From Bacteroidia bacterium (GTDB taxonomy: Bacteria; Bacteroidota; Bacteroidia; Flavobacteriales; Flavobacteriaceae), in contig JAUIAY010000001.1 of NCBI GenBank assembly GCA_030425285.1, positions 792,963-856,962 of the forward strand: a stretch of 64,000 nt of DNA. Reading direction: 5' to 3'. This document shows positions 35,449 through 43,980 of this stretch, one piece after another. The position numbers and the translations under genes are program-made. The first letter of the stretch is position 1. Each line of letters starts with the position of its first letter. The notes beneath the pieces were generated by a model. That model did no database searches. It was not told the DNA's origin and saw only the letters and a list, made by a program, of their open reading frames with translations.

Positions 35449-35961
35449 TTAATTTAATTCTTTTGCAAATAACAGGAGTTCCTCATCATCTTCAAAAGGT
35501 TTTATTCTTTTTTCAAATTCAAGACCAAGTTTTTCTAAAAGTTTGATAGAGTTGCTATTATGCTCTAGAGTGATGCCTAATACTTTTTTTAAATTGAATT
35601 TTGATTGAGCTAGCTCTAAAATGGCAATTGATGACTCATAACCATACCCTTTTGATTCAAATTCAGGGAGTAACGCAAAGCCTATATCTGGAAAATCTAA
35701 ACGCGGTCTTGAAACTAAACCAGCCGTGCCAATAGCAACACCATTATCTTTGAGAACCAGTTTATAAAAGCCAAATCCCTGTTTGCTATATGCTGGAATT
35801 ATTTTGTCAAGGAGATAGTTTTTGGCATCCTCAATTGTGTTTATGTTTCTATCGCCTATATATTCAATCCATTTGGGTGTATTGAGAAGTTGATAAAAAA
35901 AAGGAGCATCCTCAACTTTAAATTCTAAAATAATAAGCCGTTTTGTTTTGGCTACAATCAT
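35449..35961 (-). CDS. RimJ/RimL-type GNAT acetyltransferase
   Basis: 170 residues. The pattern MIVAKTKRLIILEFKVEDAPFFYQLLNTP at the start, AIGTAGLVSRP strand 4, DIGFALLPEFESKGYGYESSIAIL (acetyl-CoA loop E-S-K-G-Y-G-Y), and HNSNSIKLLEKLGLEFEKRI is that of Acetyltransf_3 (RimJ/RimL/SpeG). These often acetylate ribosomal protein N-termini or antibiotics and amines; the exact substrate is unknown. Part of the minus-strand cluster with DUF4286 and rsmA. Confidence 0.85.
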   Translation of the reverse strand: MIVAKTKRLIILEFKVEDAPFFYQLLNTPKWIEYIGDRNINTIEDAKNYLLDKIIPAYSKQGFGFYKLVLKDNGVAIGTAGLVSRPRLDFPDIGFALLPEFESKGYGYESSIAILELAQSKFNLKKVLGITLEHNSNSIKLLEKLGLEFEKRIKPFEDDEELLLFAKELN

Positions 35962-35967
35962 AATAAT

Positions 35968-37737
35968 TTAATTGATGGCATCACCACGCAACATTCTATA
36001 TTTTTTACGAGCTTCAACGAAGTAAATACTGTCTTCATAATTAAAAATGATTTGCTCGTAATATTCTTTGGCTTTCTCTGGTTGTTGGAGCTGCTTTTCA
36101 TAAAGTTCAGCAAGAGCAAAATAAGCGTCGTCAGCCAAAAGGTCTTCTTTATAATTTGTGATAATGTTTAAATAATTTGTTTCCGCTTTTGAGAATTCAT
36201 TTTTAGACTCCAATAATTTCCCTTGCTTATATAAAGCTTGATCTTCTATGGTTGTCCCCTTATGTTCAAGTAATACCTTATCCAAAACTTGAATGGCTTC
36301 ATCTGTTTTATTTTGAAAAGCCAGCAAATCGGCTTTAGCGTAAAGCTTTAAAGCTGTTTGGGTTGAATCTTCAAATTTGTTATCAGTAATAAGCAGCATA
36401 AGATCTAAAGCATCGTTGGCTATCAGCTGCGATGTTGATGACTTTAAAATTTTCAATTGGGATTCAGCCCAATTAAAATCGCCTTTGAAATAACTGGTTC
36501 TAGCTACCTTATAACGTGCTTCTTGTGATAAAGTACTATTCTTTAAATTTCTTTGAATTTGGGAATAGTAAATTAAAGCTTCATTGAATTTTTCTTCAAA
36601 AACCAAAATATCGGCCAATTCCAACTTGACGGTTCCTTCCTGTAATCCCGTTAAGGGCAAATCTAAAGTTGATTTTAAAAAGGCGCTCGCTTTTTGTGGC
36701 TCATGCTTGTAAAAGGCCAAGAAATGGGCATAAGAAATTTGCAGACTTAATGTACGAATTGATTCCCCATAGGTATCAAAAAGAGCTAGATAGTCTTTTT
36801 CAATACTATTTAAGTCGGTGCTTGTTTTAACAGCAATTTGAAGTAAATTGTCATGTGCAGCAATTTGTGTTTCAGGGTCTTGTGCTGTTTCAGTTATGTA
36901 AATAAAAATTTCCTGTGCTACCTCATATTCCTTATCGTTAACAGCAATAAAAGCCAATTCTTCAACTCTGTTGAGGCTTTCAGGTTTTCGGTTAAAAATG
37001 GCTTTTTCTTGTGTAAAGGCTTTTTTGTAATCTTTCTGCTGAATGAATAACCAACTCAATAGCTCATTCCACATTAAATCGGGCTTCTGTTGGATTTTTT
37101 TTAGTAATATTTTTTTGAGAATCAGGTTGCTTTCATTCTCGCTGTCTTCTGAAATAAATTCGTTAAAGGCACGTTTGATGGAGTTAATATAGGTATCATT
37201 GAATTCTATAAAGTTTAGGTAGCTTTCAAACATTTTTTCCACGTTCCCTTGTTCGCCGTAAATTTTGGCCAACTGGGAGTTGAAGTTTAAATCAGGTTTG
37301 AGTACCATAGCTTTTTCATAGGTTGAAACGGCTCGATCCAAAAGTGATCTATCTTCAAAATATTTGCCTATTGAAAAGGCGTAATTGGGGTTGTCATCAA
37401 CAAAAGAAATAGCCTTGTCATAATTGGCATTGGCTTGCTCCATATCGTTTTTGAGCTCATAATTATAACCAAGTTCAACATACAGTGCTGGGTAGGTAAT
37501 TCGGGATATTTGGTTTTTTAACAAGGCTTCGGCTTCATCCAATTGTTCCAATTGCTGGTGAGACTTAACCAATGCTACAAAGTAGTTATTGTTGTTGGGC
37601 GTTTTTTTGTGCAATGCCTGATAAGAAGTCAAGGCTTTTTCAAACTCCCCGTTTTTAAAATACTCCTTGGCCAATAAATCCTCCTGGGAAAACAGACTAG
37701 TGGATATCAAAAAAAACAAAACGAATAGGGCTCTCAT
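35968..37737 (-). CDS. Large periplasmic TPR protein
   Basis: 589 residues. Signal peptide at 1-17 (MRALFVLFFLISTSLFS). The rest is about a dozen TPR-like helical pairs (EYFKNGEFEKALTSYQALHKKTP; DRAVSTYEKAMVLKPD; KQLYQ-type Y-Y-x-x-I/A units such as FSKAETNYLNIITNYKEDLLADDAYFALAELYE). The C-terminal repeats (DDAYFALAELYEKQLQQPEKAKEYYEQII) resemble the periplasmic scaffold BamD/YbgF class. Likely a periplasmic scaffold protein; partners unknown. Upstream of the GNAT/DUF4286/rsmA genes. Confidence 0.8.
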   Translation of the reverse strand: MRALFVLFFLISTSLFSQEDLLAKEYFKNGEFEKALTSYQALHKKTPNNNNYFVALVKSHQQLEQLDEAEALLKNQISRITYPALYVELGYNYELKNDMEQANANYDKAISFVDDNPNYAFSIGKYFEDRSLLDRAVSTYEKAMVLKPDLNFNSQLAKIYGEQGNVEKMFESYLNFIEFNDTYINSIKRAFNEFISEDSENESNLILKKILLKKIQQKPDLMWNELLSWLFIQQKDYKKAFTQEKAIFNRKPESLNRVEELAFIAVNDKEYEVAQEIFIYITETAQDPETQIAAHDNLLQIAVKTSTDLNSIEKDYLALFDTYGESIRTLSLQISYAHFLAFYKHEPQKASAFLKSTLDLPLTGLQEGTVKLELADILVFEEKFNEALIYYSQIQRNLKNSTLSQEARYKVARTSYFKGDFNWAESQLKILKSSTSQLIANDALDLMLLITDNKFEDSTQTALKLYAKADLLAFQNKTDEAIQVLDKVLLEHKGTTIEDQALYKQGKLLESKNEFSKAETNYLNIITNYKEDLLADDAYFALAELYEKQLQQPEKAKEYYEQIIFNYEDSIYFVEARKKYRMLRGDAIN

Positions 37738-37798
37738 GCACTTACTTTTTGTAAATATAACAAAACTGCCTGCTAGTTATTGTGAATGTTATTATAAA

Positions 37799-37826
37799 AA
37801 ATGCCTGAAGGGTTTTCAGGCATTTA
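37799..37826 (-). terminator. Intrinsic terminator of the 42-residue gene
   Basis: AAATGCCTGAA (37799-37809) pairs with TTCAGGCATTT (37815-37825); on the minus strand the stem is followed by TTTTTTATAA. It lies 88 bp after the stop of the short gene at 37914-38042. Confidence 0.75.
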
Positions 37827-37913
37827 CCAACCAGATAAACGTGCTATTAATCATTGTTAAGTTTATAACATGATTCAATTACTTGATTGGGGCAATCTTT
37901 ATATTGTTTAATG

Positions 37914-38042
37914 CTATTTTGAAGCTACGGAAGCAATAGGATTTATTGTCGTTTTTTGAGAAAAGTCAAAATCTGAAAATAAAACTTTACTTGCTATAAA
38001 GGCTAGCGCCAATAGAAGAAAAATTCGTTTTAGATTTTTCAT
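37914..38042 (-). CDS. Short membrane-anchored or exported peptide (42 residues)
   Basis: ATG at 38040-38042, stop at 37914-37916. It translates to a basic start (MKNLKR), a hydrophobic helix (IFLLLALAFIASKVLF), and a Ser/Thr-rich tail ending NPIASVASK. It sits alone in the 462-bp gap between serS and the TPR gene, with its own downstream terminator. Length is the only argument against it. No family recognised. Export or membrane anchoring is inferred from the hydrophobic stretch. Confidence 0.5.
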   Translation of the reverse strand: MKNLKRIFLLLALAFIASKVLFSDFDFSQKTTINPIASVASK

Positions 38043-38199
38043 GGTTAAGTAGGTTTTTTAGTTTAGGGGCTACTAACATCTAAATTATTTTCTAATAAAC
38101 AAAGAAAATCTATAAAAAATCGTCAAACAGCATGATTTTTTTGCGTTTCAACGATTAAAATAAAAAATATTGTACAAAAAAGAAAGAAAAAGATTACGA

Positions 38200-39483
38200 T
38201 TAATCAATTATTGAAAACCCTGTGTAAGGAATCAAAACTTCAGGAACTTTAATGCCTTTTTCAGTTTGATAGTTTTCTAAAATACCAGCTAAAACCCTTG
38301 GAAGCGCTAAAGCACTACCATTAAGTGTATGAGCCAATTCCTTTTTACCTTCAGAATTTTTAAAGCGTAATTTTAATCTATTGGCTTGAAAAGTTTCAAA
38401 ATTTGAAACAGAAGAGATTTCCAACCAACGATCTTGCGCAGTCGAAAATACTTCGAAGTCATAAGTTAAAGCCGAAGTAAAGCCTAAATCGCCGCCACAC
38501 AAACGTAAAATACGATAAGGTAATTTTAGTTCTTTTAAAATGCTTTTCACGTGATTAACCATTTCGTCTAAAGCCTGATAAGAATCCTCGGGCTTTTCTA
38601 CACGAACTATTTCAACTTTTTCAAACTGATGCAATCTATTCAATCCTCTTACATCTTTACCATAACTTCCTGCTTCACGTCTGAAACAAGGTGAATAGGC
38701 TGTATGTTTTATAGGTAATTGTGTATCGCTCAACATGGCATCTCTGTAGATATTGGTAACAGGAACCTCGGATGTTGGAATAAGATATAATGTCTCATTC
38801 GAAACGTTATTGGCAATCTCATACATTTGACCTTCTTTGTCTGGCAATTGTCCAGTTCCAAAACCTGAATCGGTATTAATTAAAAAAGGCGGAATGATTT
38901 CTTCATAACCAACTTCTGAATTTCTATCTAAAAAATACTGAATTAACGCACGTTGTAGTCTTGCACCTTTACCTTTGTAAACTGGAAATCCAGCACCAGT
39001 GATTTTAGAGCCCAATTCAAAATCTATGATATCATATTTTTTTGTCAATTCCCAGTGCGGTAAAGCATCTTGATTAAGCTCCGGAATGTCACCTTCTCTA
39101 AAAACTTCTTCATTTTCTTCTTCTGAATTTCCACTCGGCACAGATTCGTGAGGAATATTAGGGATTTTGTACAAAAGCTCATTTAGTGCATCGGTTTTAG
39201 TAGTCAATTGTTCCGATAAACTTTTAGAAGCCTCTTTTAAATCGGTAGTTTTGGCTTTTAGCGCATTGGCTTGATCAACTTCCCCTTTTTTAAAGAGCAT
39301 GCCAATTTCCTTGGAAATGGTATTTGATTCGGCTAGTGTATTATCTAATTGCGTTTGAATACTTCTACGGTCCTCATCCAATTCAATGACGTTAGCAATC
39401 ATTTGCGAAGCATCCATATTTCGTTTTGCCAAACGTTCAATAACCAATTCTTTGTTCTCTCTAATAAAAGGTACTTGTAACAT
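38200..39483 (-). CDS. serS: Seryl-tRNA synthetase
   Basis: 427 residues, class II synthetase. N-terminal long coiled-coil arm (residues ~25-110, LDEDRRSIQTQLDNTLAESNTISKE) that grips the long variable arm of tRNA-Ser. Catalytic domain shows motif 2 (FRREAGSYGKDVRGLNRLHQFEKVEIV) and motif 3 (NGSALALPRVLAGILENYQ). Full length for the family. Its minus-strand neighbour upstream is the HTTM gene (44 bp away). Confidence 0.96.
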   Translation of the reverse strand: MLQVPFIRENKELVIERLAKRNMDASQMIANVIELDEDRRSIQTQLDNTLAESNTISKEIGMLFKKGEVDQANALKAKTTDLKEASKSLSEQLTTKTDALNELLYKIPNIPHESVPSGNSEEENEEVFREGDIPELNQDALPHWELTKKYDIIDFELGSKITGAGFPVYKGKGARLQRALIQYFLDRNSEVGYEEIIPPFLINTDSGFGTGQLPDKEGQMYEIANNVSNETLYLIPTSEVPVTNIYRDAMLSDTQLPIKHTAYSPCFRREAGSYGKDVRGLNRLHQFEKVEIVRVEKPEDSYQALDEMVNHVKSILKELKLPYRILRLCGGDLGFTSALTYDFEVFSTAQDRWLEISSVSNFETFQANRLKLRFKNSEGKKELAHTLNGSALALPRVLAGILENYQTEKGIKVPEVLIPYTGFSIID

Positions 39484-39527
39484 GCACTAAAAATTTAAGG
39501 CACAAATTTAAGGAATTGCCTAAAGAT

Positions 39528-40847
39528 TTAATCGAGTTTTGATGGTAAAATCCACTTACTATGTGAGAATACTGGCCATTTTTCGGCAGCTAGGTCAACC
39601 TTTTTGTCAATAAGGGGTTTAAAGGGACGACCGTTGACACTTATTTTACCATCAACAAACACCGAAATATCCTGACCTTTTTTAGCATACTCCTTTTTTA
39701 ATCGTTGCGAAAATTGCCATATAAAATCGGGTTTGGATGCCACATGGCGCTGTTGTTTTTTAGTAAGGTAGTCATCTAAATTTACTATGGTTGTTTCTTT
39801 TGTTTGCTTATCGTAAACATGATAAGTAGCATAACCATATTTGGTGCGCAGCATCATACGCCATGACATACGATGGGCTTCTTCGGTCCAAAGTACGTTA
39901 TCTTGAATAATATGGTGACGTAAAGGCAACAATATTTGAACAATAAAATAAATTGAAAGCACACCAATTAACGTGTTTTTGTTGTTGGGGACTACTACTT
40001 CGTTGCCATCATAAAAGGGTTTCTTTTTTAAGAACAGTCTGTTAATGGTTTTTGAATCAAAAAAGAATAATGTAAACGCCAATGACAAGTAGGGAAATAT
40101 ACCAACCTGAAACACAATAGAATTAAACAAATGGAAGAAAATAGAAGCTAAAAACGCCCATTTACGTGTTGGTTTATAAAGTAGTAATGGAATGACAAGA
40201 CCATCGTATAAAATACCGCCATAAGCTAATATATAATGCACCCAATTTTGTTGAAGAAAATCACCAACAATATAATAGTGTTGCTTACCCTTCATGAGTA
40301 TTTCCATGACGGTTAAATCTAACCAATCTGGGTAGAGTTTGGCAATAGAACCATAGGTATATACAATAAACATTTGAAGAATAACTATAGCCTTGCACCA
40401 ATTTGGCATGGAAATTCGTTTCTTTTCAGGATTGTTTTTGACATCTAGGGAAGCGTATTTATGAGCAGGCAAAAGAGCCATAATAGCACTCAATAAAATG
40501 AGCAAATAATAATGGTTATTGTACGATGATTTTTGCATTAAGTAAGTTGCCAACCACATAATGGTAAACATAATGGCACTAAATCGGTAGCGATAGCCTA
40601 GCATAATAAAAAGTCCAAAAACACCCATTATGATGTAATAAACATACATGCCAAACCCAGGTAATGGTTGCAACCACTCAAAACCAATAAATGTAAAAGT
40701 GAATTCAGGCTCAATAAGGGTTCTTTTTACCCAACCTGTAAGAATGGCACCAACTGATTCTAAAAAGCACAGCAGTCCAAAAATGATCCTAAAGACAATT
40801 AATGGGCTGTTATCAACCTGCTTAAAAAGAAAATTATTAATGCTCAT
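39528..40847 (-). CDS. HTTM / vitamin-K-dependent carboxylase-like membrane protein
   Basis: 439 residues with about eight membrane helices in the first ~290 (SPLIVFRIIFGLLCFLESVGAI; YVYYIIMGVFGLFIMLGY; FIVYTYGSIAKLYPDWL), matching the HTTM domain that includes mammalian gamma-glutamyl carboxylase. The C-terminal ~150 residues form a soluble domain (WTEEAHRMSWRMMLRTKYGYATYHVYD). Bacterial VKGC-like proteins are widespread in flavobacteria and of uncertain role. It overlaps ribF by 11 bp, so translation may be coupled. Confidence 0.85.
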   Translation of the reverse strand: MSINNFLFKQVDNSPLIVFRIIFGLLCFLESVGAILTGWVKRTLIEPEFTFTFIGFEWLQPLPGFGMYVYYIIMGVFGLFIMLGYRYRFSAIMFTIMWLATYLMQKSSYNNHYYLLILLSAIMALLPAHKYASLDVKNNPEKKRISMPNWCKAIVILQMFIVYTYGSIAKLYPDWLDLTVMEILMKGKQHYYIVGDFLQQNWVHYILAYGGILYDGLVIPLLLYKPTRKWAFLASIFFHLFNSIVFQVGIFPYLSLAFTLFFFDSKTINRLFLKKKPFYDGNEVVVPNNKNTLIGVLSIYFIVQILLPLRHHIIQDNVLWTEEAHRMSWRMMLRTKYGYATYHVYDKQTKETTIVNLDDYLTKKQQRHVASKPDFIWQFSQRLKKEYAKKGQDISVFVDGKISVNGRPFKPLIDKKVDLAAEKWPVFSHSKWILPSKLD

Positions 40848-41775
40848 TTGATTTTAGAAAAGCTTCAGCTGTTTTTTTGTCAATGGCCAATTGATTTTTG
40901 AGCTCCAATAACGAGTCAAACTTTCTTTCATCTCTCAATCTGTGCAAGATATCCACTTGTATTACAGAATCATAAATTGACTTGTTGAAATCAAAAAAGT
41001 GAATTTCAATTGATTGACTTCCTGAATTATTAATAGTTGGATTAGTACCAATGTTCATCATGCCAAACAGACGTTTGCCTTCAAACAAAGAAGAAACAAC
41101 ATAAGCGCCCTGTTTAGGTATGAGTTTATAATCTTCTTTAATTTGAAGATTGGCAGTAGGGAATTTAAGTTCTTTGCCAATTCCTTTTCCTTTAACTACA
41201 CTTCCGGTAAGCATGTAATTATAGCCTAAATACTGATTGGCTGTTTTAATATCACCCTCTTGTATCGCTTTTCTAATTTTGGTTGAACTTACAGAAACAT
41301 CATCGATGTCTTGGGCTGAAATTTCTTCAACATCAAAATCATATTGTTCACCAAATACTTTCAAGTCGTCAATATTTGCAGATCGGTTTCTGCCAAAATG
41401 ATGATCGTAGCCAATAATAATTTTTTGTGCTTGAAGTTGGTCAACAAGGATGTCCTTCACAAAATCTTCAGCGGTTAATCTTGAAAATTCAACAGTAAAC
41501 TTTTTAATGACCAGTTTGTCCAATCCCAAATTTTCTAAAATAGTTTCACGTTCTTCCAAAGTATTCAATAATTTAATATTGGCGTCTTTTTGGATCACCA
41601 TTCTAGGATGTGGAAAAAAGGTAAGGATTACAGATTCTAAATCATGGCTTTTGGCAGTATTAATAAGCCTTTTTATGATTTTTTGATGGCCAATATGAAC
41701 ACCATCAAATGTACCAATAGTCACAACTGATTTATGTTTTGGTTCGCTCTTTTCAAGCGATGTGATTACTTTCAA
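40837..41775 (-). CDS. ribF: Bifunctional riboflavin kinase / FAD synthetase
   Basis: 312 residues. N-terminal adenylyltransferase (FAD synthase) with the H-x-G-H motif in GTFDGVHIGHQKII and GYDHHFGRNRSANIDDL. C-terminal riboflavin kinase with the substrate loop VVKGKGIGKELKFPTANLQI and EIHFFDFNKSIYDSVIQV. It makes FMN then FAD from riboflavin. It is upstream of and overlapping the HTTM gene. A strong terminator separates it from the metalloprotease gene that lies upstream on the same strand. Confidence 0.95.
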   Translation of the reverse strand: MKVITSLEKSEPKHKSVVTIGTFDGVHIGHQKIIKRLINTAKSHDLESVILTFFPHPRMVIQKDANIKLLNTLEERETILENLGLDKLVIKKFTVEFSRLTAEDFVKDILVDQLQAQKIIIGYDHHFGRNRSANIDDLKVFGEQYDFDVEEISAQDIDDVSVSSTKIRKAIQEGDIKTANQYLGYNYMLTGSVVKGKGIGKELKFPTANLQIKEDYKLIPKQGAYVVSSLFEGKRLFGMMNIGTNPTINNSGSQSIEIHFFDFNKSIYDSVIQVDILHRLRDERKFDSLLELKNQLAIDKKTAEAFLKSNEH

Positions 41776-41801
41776 AATCTAAAATTTGTTTCTACAAAAT
41801 T

Positions 41802-41840
41802 AAAAAAGAGGATTGATTAAAGTACCAATCCTCTTTTATT
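41802..41840 (-). terminator. Intrinsic terminator of the M43 metalloprotease gene
   Basis: AAAAGAGGATTG (41804-41815) pairs with CAATCCTCTTTT (41826-41837). On the minus strand it follows the protease stop codon at 41861 and ends in T-rich sequence before ribF. Confidence 0.8.
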
Positions 41841-41860
41841 TATTATTAACTATTCTGTTC

Positions 41861-43768
41861 TTACTCCTTTATAAAAGGTAAAGTTACAGAAGATCCTTCT
41901 TTAATAATTTTAACAAAGTACATACCGTTGCTTAATTGTGATGAATTAATGCTCAAGTCTGCATTTGATGAAATTTGTTTAGTTGCAATAGTTTGACCCA
42001 ACATATTATAAATACTATAAGAATCAGGTAATTCATTATTGCTAACAGAAATATTTAGTACACTATTTGTTGGATTCGGATATAAAACAATATTATCAAG
42101 CACAAATTCTTCAACACTTAAAGAAGAAACATTAATAGATGTGTCTTCTACAGATGCAAATACACCGCCACTAAAAATAATAGCATCATCATCAGTTCTC
42201 AACTCATACGAGCCATTTCCCCATTCGCAACAGATACCATCTCCAAAACTATCGTTAATTGTAAATGTATAACATCCAGAAGCACTTAAAGGAAAAACTT
42301 CATTAACTGGAGTAGAGTCATCATCAGTATACGGTCCTCCAGAAAATAAAACGGTGTCGTTTTCATCCTTAAATTGCCATGTGGTTTCAGAGCCATAGTC
42401 ATCTGGCACAAGGGTTAATCTTACTTCAGTTGTAGAGAATGAGCCAGATGCTGAAAAAGATTTAGAATCAGTATTGTTACAAGTTCTCCCATCGGCAGCA
42501 CCATTAGCGTTAGTTACAGCTACATTTAAAGTTTGGTTTCCACCACTTGCTGTAATAGTTGGAAGAGTAACCAAATCATATTCACCATAACCTAACGAAC
42601 CTGTCCAATTATAATTTGCAGCACCATTTCCATCAATATCATAACTAATGGTAGCGGATGTTAATGTTGTAGATCCCCAGTTTTCAACTTTAATATTAGG
42701 GTTGATATCAGAAGAGCAGGGTATAGTTGTTAGACATTCTATACTTACTTGTGCATCGTTATCTACTGGAGAAAGTGGGGTCGCACCGTTTGAAGTAGCC
42801 AATCCTGATCTGAAAGTAGACAAAACGCTTTGAACACGAGCTTTTTGACCATTTGTAAAAATGTTCATACACGTATCATCAGTATAATCCATATAATTTT
42901 CTATCATATCAGTTGTGCCACATGATACATGGCCCGTTGGGCAACCATAATTAGCACTGTCAACAGCTGGTGTGTCGTCTACGTCATCACCACCACCACA
43001 TCCACCTTGGAATGTATGGTATAGCCCTAAATAGTGCCCAACTTCGTGAGTCATAGTGCGACCTCTATCATAAGGTGGGCTTAATTGAAAAGAGCCATCA
43101 TCATAGTCTGAACTACCAAAAAAGGTATGGCCAGCACTTACACCATCAGTTGCTGCAGGACCACCAGGAAATTGTGCGAAACCTAAAATACCTGCTAAAT
43201 CACCAACATATTTTGATGACCACATGTTCATATACAGGTCACGATTCCAAACGGTTTGTGATTTCCAAAACTGTACATCGGCTTGGTTAGTGCCATCTTG
43301 ACAAATATTAACACGGTTTATGCCATTTGTCGGGCAACCATCAGGAGTACGTTGAGCCATTACAAATTCTACCTCCACATCAGCACCATCAGCATGTGTG
43401 TTATAACCTGGTGTTCCTATCATACGTCTAAAATCTTCATTCATTACTGTTATTTGAGAAAGCACCTGTGCATCCGAAATGTTAGCACCAGTTCCAATAG
43501 GCTCTCCATTGTGTAATACATGAACAACTAGGGGTATTTCAACTACAACTCTTCTTTGAGGAGAGTTGGCAAGCTCTTGAATTTTGGAGTTTAGTTGTTG
43601 TCTGAATGATTCTGATCCCATCATATTTGGGTGTTCTTCAAGTAGCTCAGCATTGTAAGTGTCCGTCAAACACTTCGTGAATTCTTGAGAAGCTTTTTGT
43701 TGAGCAACTAAAAAACTAGGTATACAGAACAGTATAAAAAGTAATTTAGTCAAAGTAATTTTTTTCAT
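41861..43768 (-). CDS. Secreted M43 (pappalysin-like) zinc metalloprotease with type IX sorting domain
   Basis: 635 residues. Signal peptide 1-22 (MKKITLTKLLFILFCIPSFLVA). Zinc site H241-E-V-G-H-x5-H251 (THEVGHYLGLYHTF) with a downstream Met-turn region (MIENYMDYTDDTCMNIFTNGQ), both typical of M43 pappalysins. Middle region holds Ig/CARDB-like repeats (NPNIKVENWGSTTLTSATISY). The C-terminus ends with a Por/T9SS sorting domain (VLYPNPTNSVLNISV ... GMYFVKIIKE), so it is secreted or surface-attached. It is divergent from a second secreted protease at 43981. Confidence 0.92.
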   Translation of the reverse strand: MKKITLTKLLFILFCIPSFLVAQQKASQEFTKCLTDTYNAELLEEHPNMMGSESFRQQLNSKIQELANSPQRRVVVEIPLVVHVLHNGEPIGTGANISDAQVLSQITVMNEDFRRMIGTPGYNTHADGADVEVEFVMAQRTPDGCPTNGINRVNICQDGTNQADVQFWKSQTVWNRDLYMNMWSSKYVGDLAGILGFAQFPGGPAATDGVSAGHTFFGSSDYDDGSFQLSPPYDRGRTMTHEVGHYLGLYHTFQGGCGGGDDVDDTPAVDSANYGCPTGHVSCGTTDMIENYMDYTDDTCMNIFTNGQKARVQSVLSTFRSGLATSNGATPLSPVDNDAQVSIECLTTIPCSSDINPNIKVENWGSTTLTSATISYDIDGNGAANYNWTGSLGYGEYDLVTLPTITASGGNQTLNVAVTNANGAADGRTCNNTDSKSFSASGSFSTTEVRLTLVPDDYGSETTWQFKDENDTVLFSGGPYTDDDSTPVNEVFPLSASGCYTFTINDSFGDGICCEWGNGSYELRTDDDAIIFSGGVFASVEDTSINVSSLSVEEFVLDNIVLYPNPTNSVLNISVSNNELPDSYSIYNMLGQTIATKQISSNADLSINSSQLSNGMYFVKIIKEGSSVTLPFIKE

Positions 43769-43980
43769 AATTCAGTTTGTTATTAATTTCAGGATAAATT
43801 TAGCGATAAAATTACAAAAAAAGTTAATGAATATTTAGTCTTAAAGCCTTATTTTTAGAGAATTATTCAATTTTTTTGACAAAAAATATCTTTTTTTTAA
43901 AAAAATGATTTTAATGGATATTTATACTATTAATTTTATTAACTTCATTATCAGAAAATTAACTTAACACAATTCTCAAC
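43769..43980. promoter_or_regulatory. Divergent control region between two secreted metalloproteases
   Basis: 212 bp of very AT-rich DNA with long A and T runs and no gene. TATTTAT and TATACTATT stretches lie near 43919-43930, but none match TAnnTTTG exactly. The head-to-head arrangement allows shared control of both proteases; this is inference. Confidence 0.4.
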
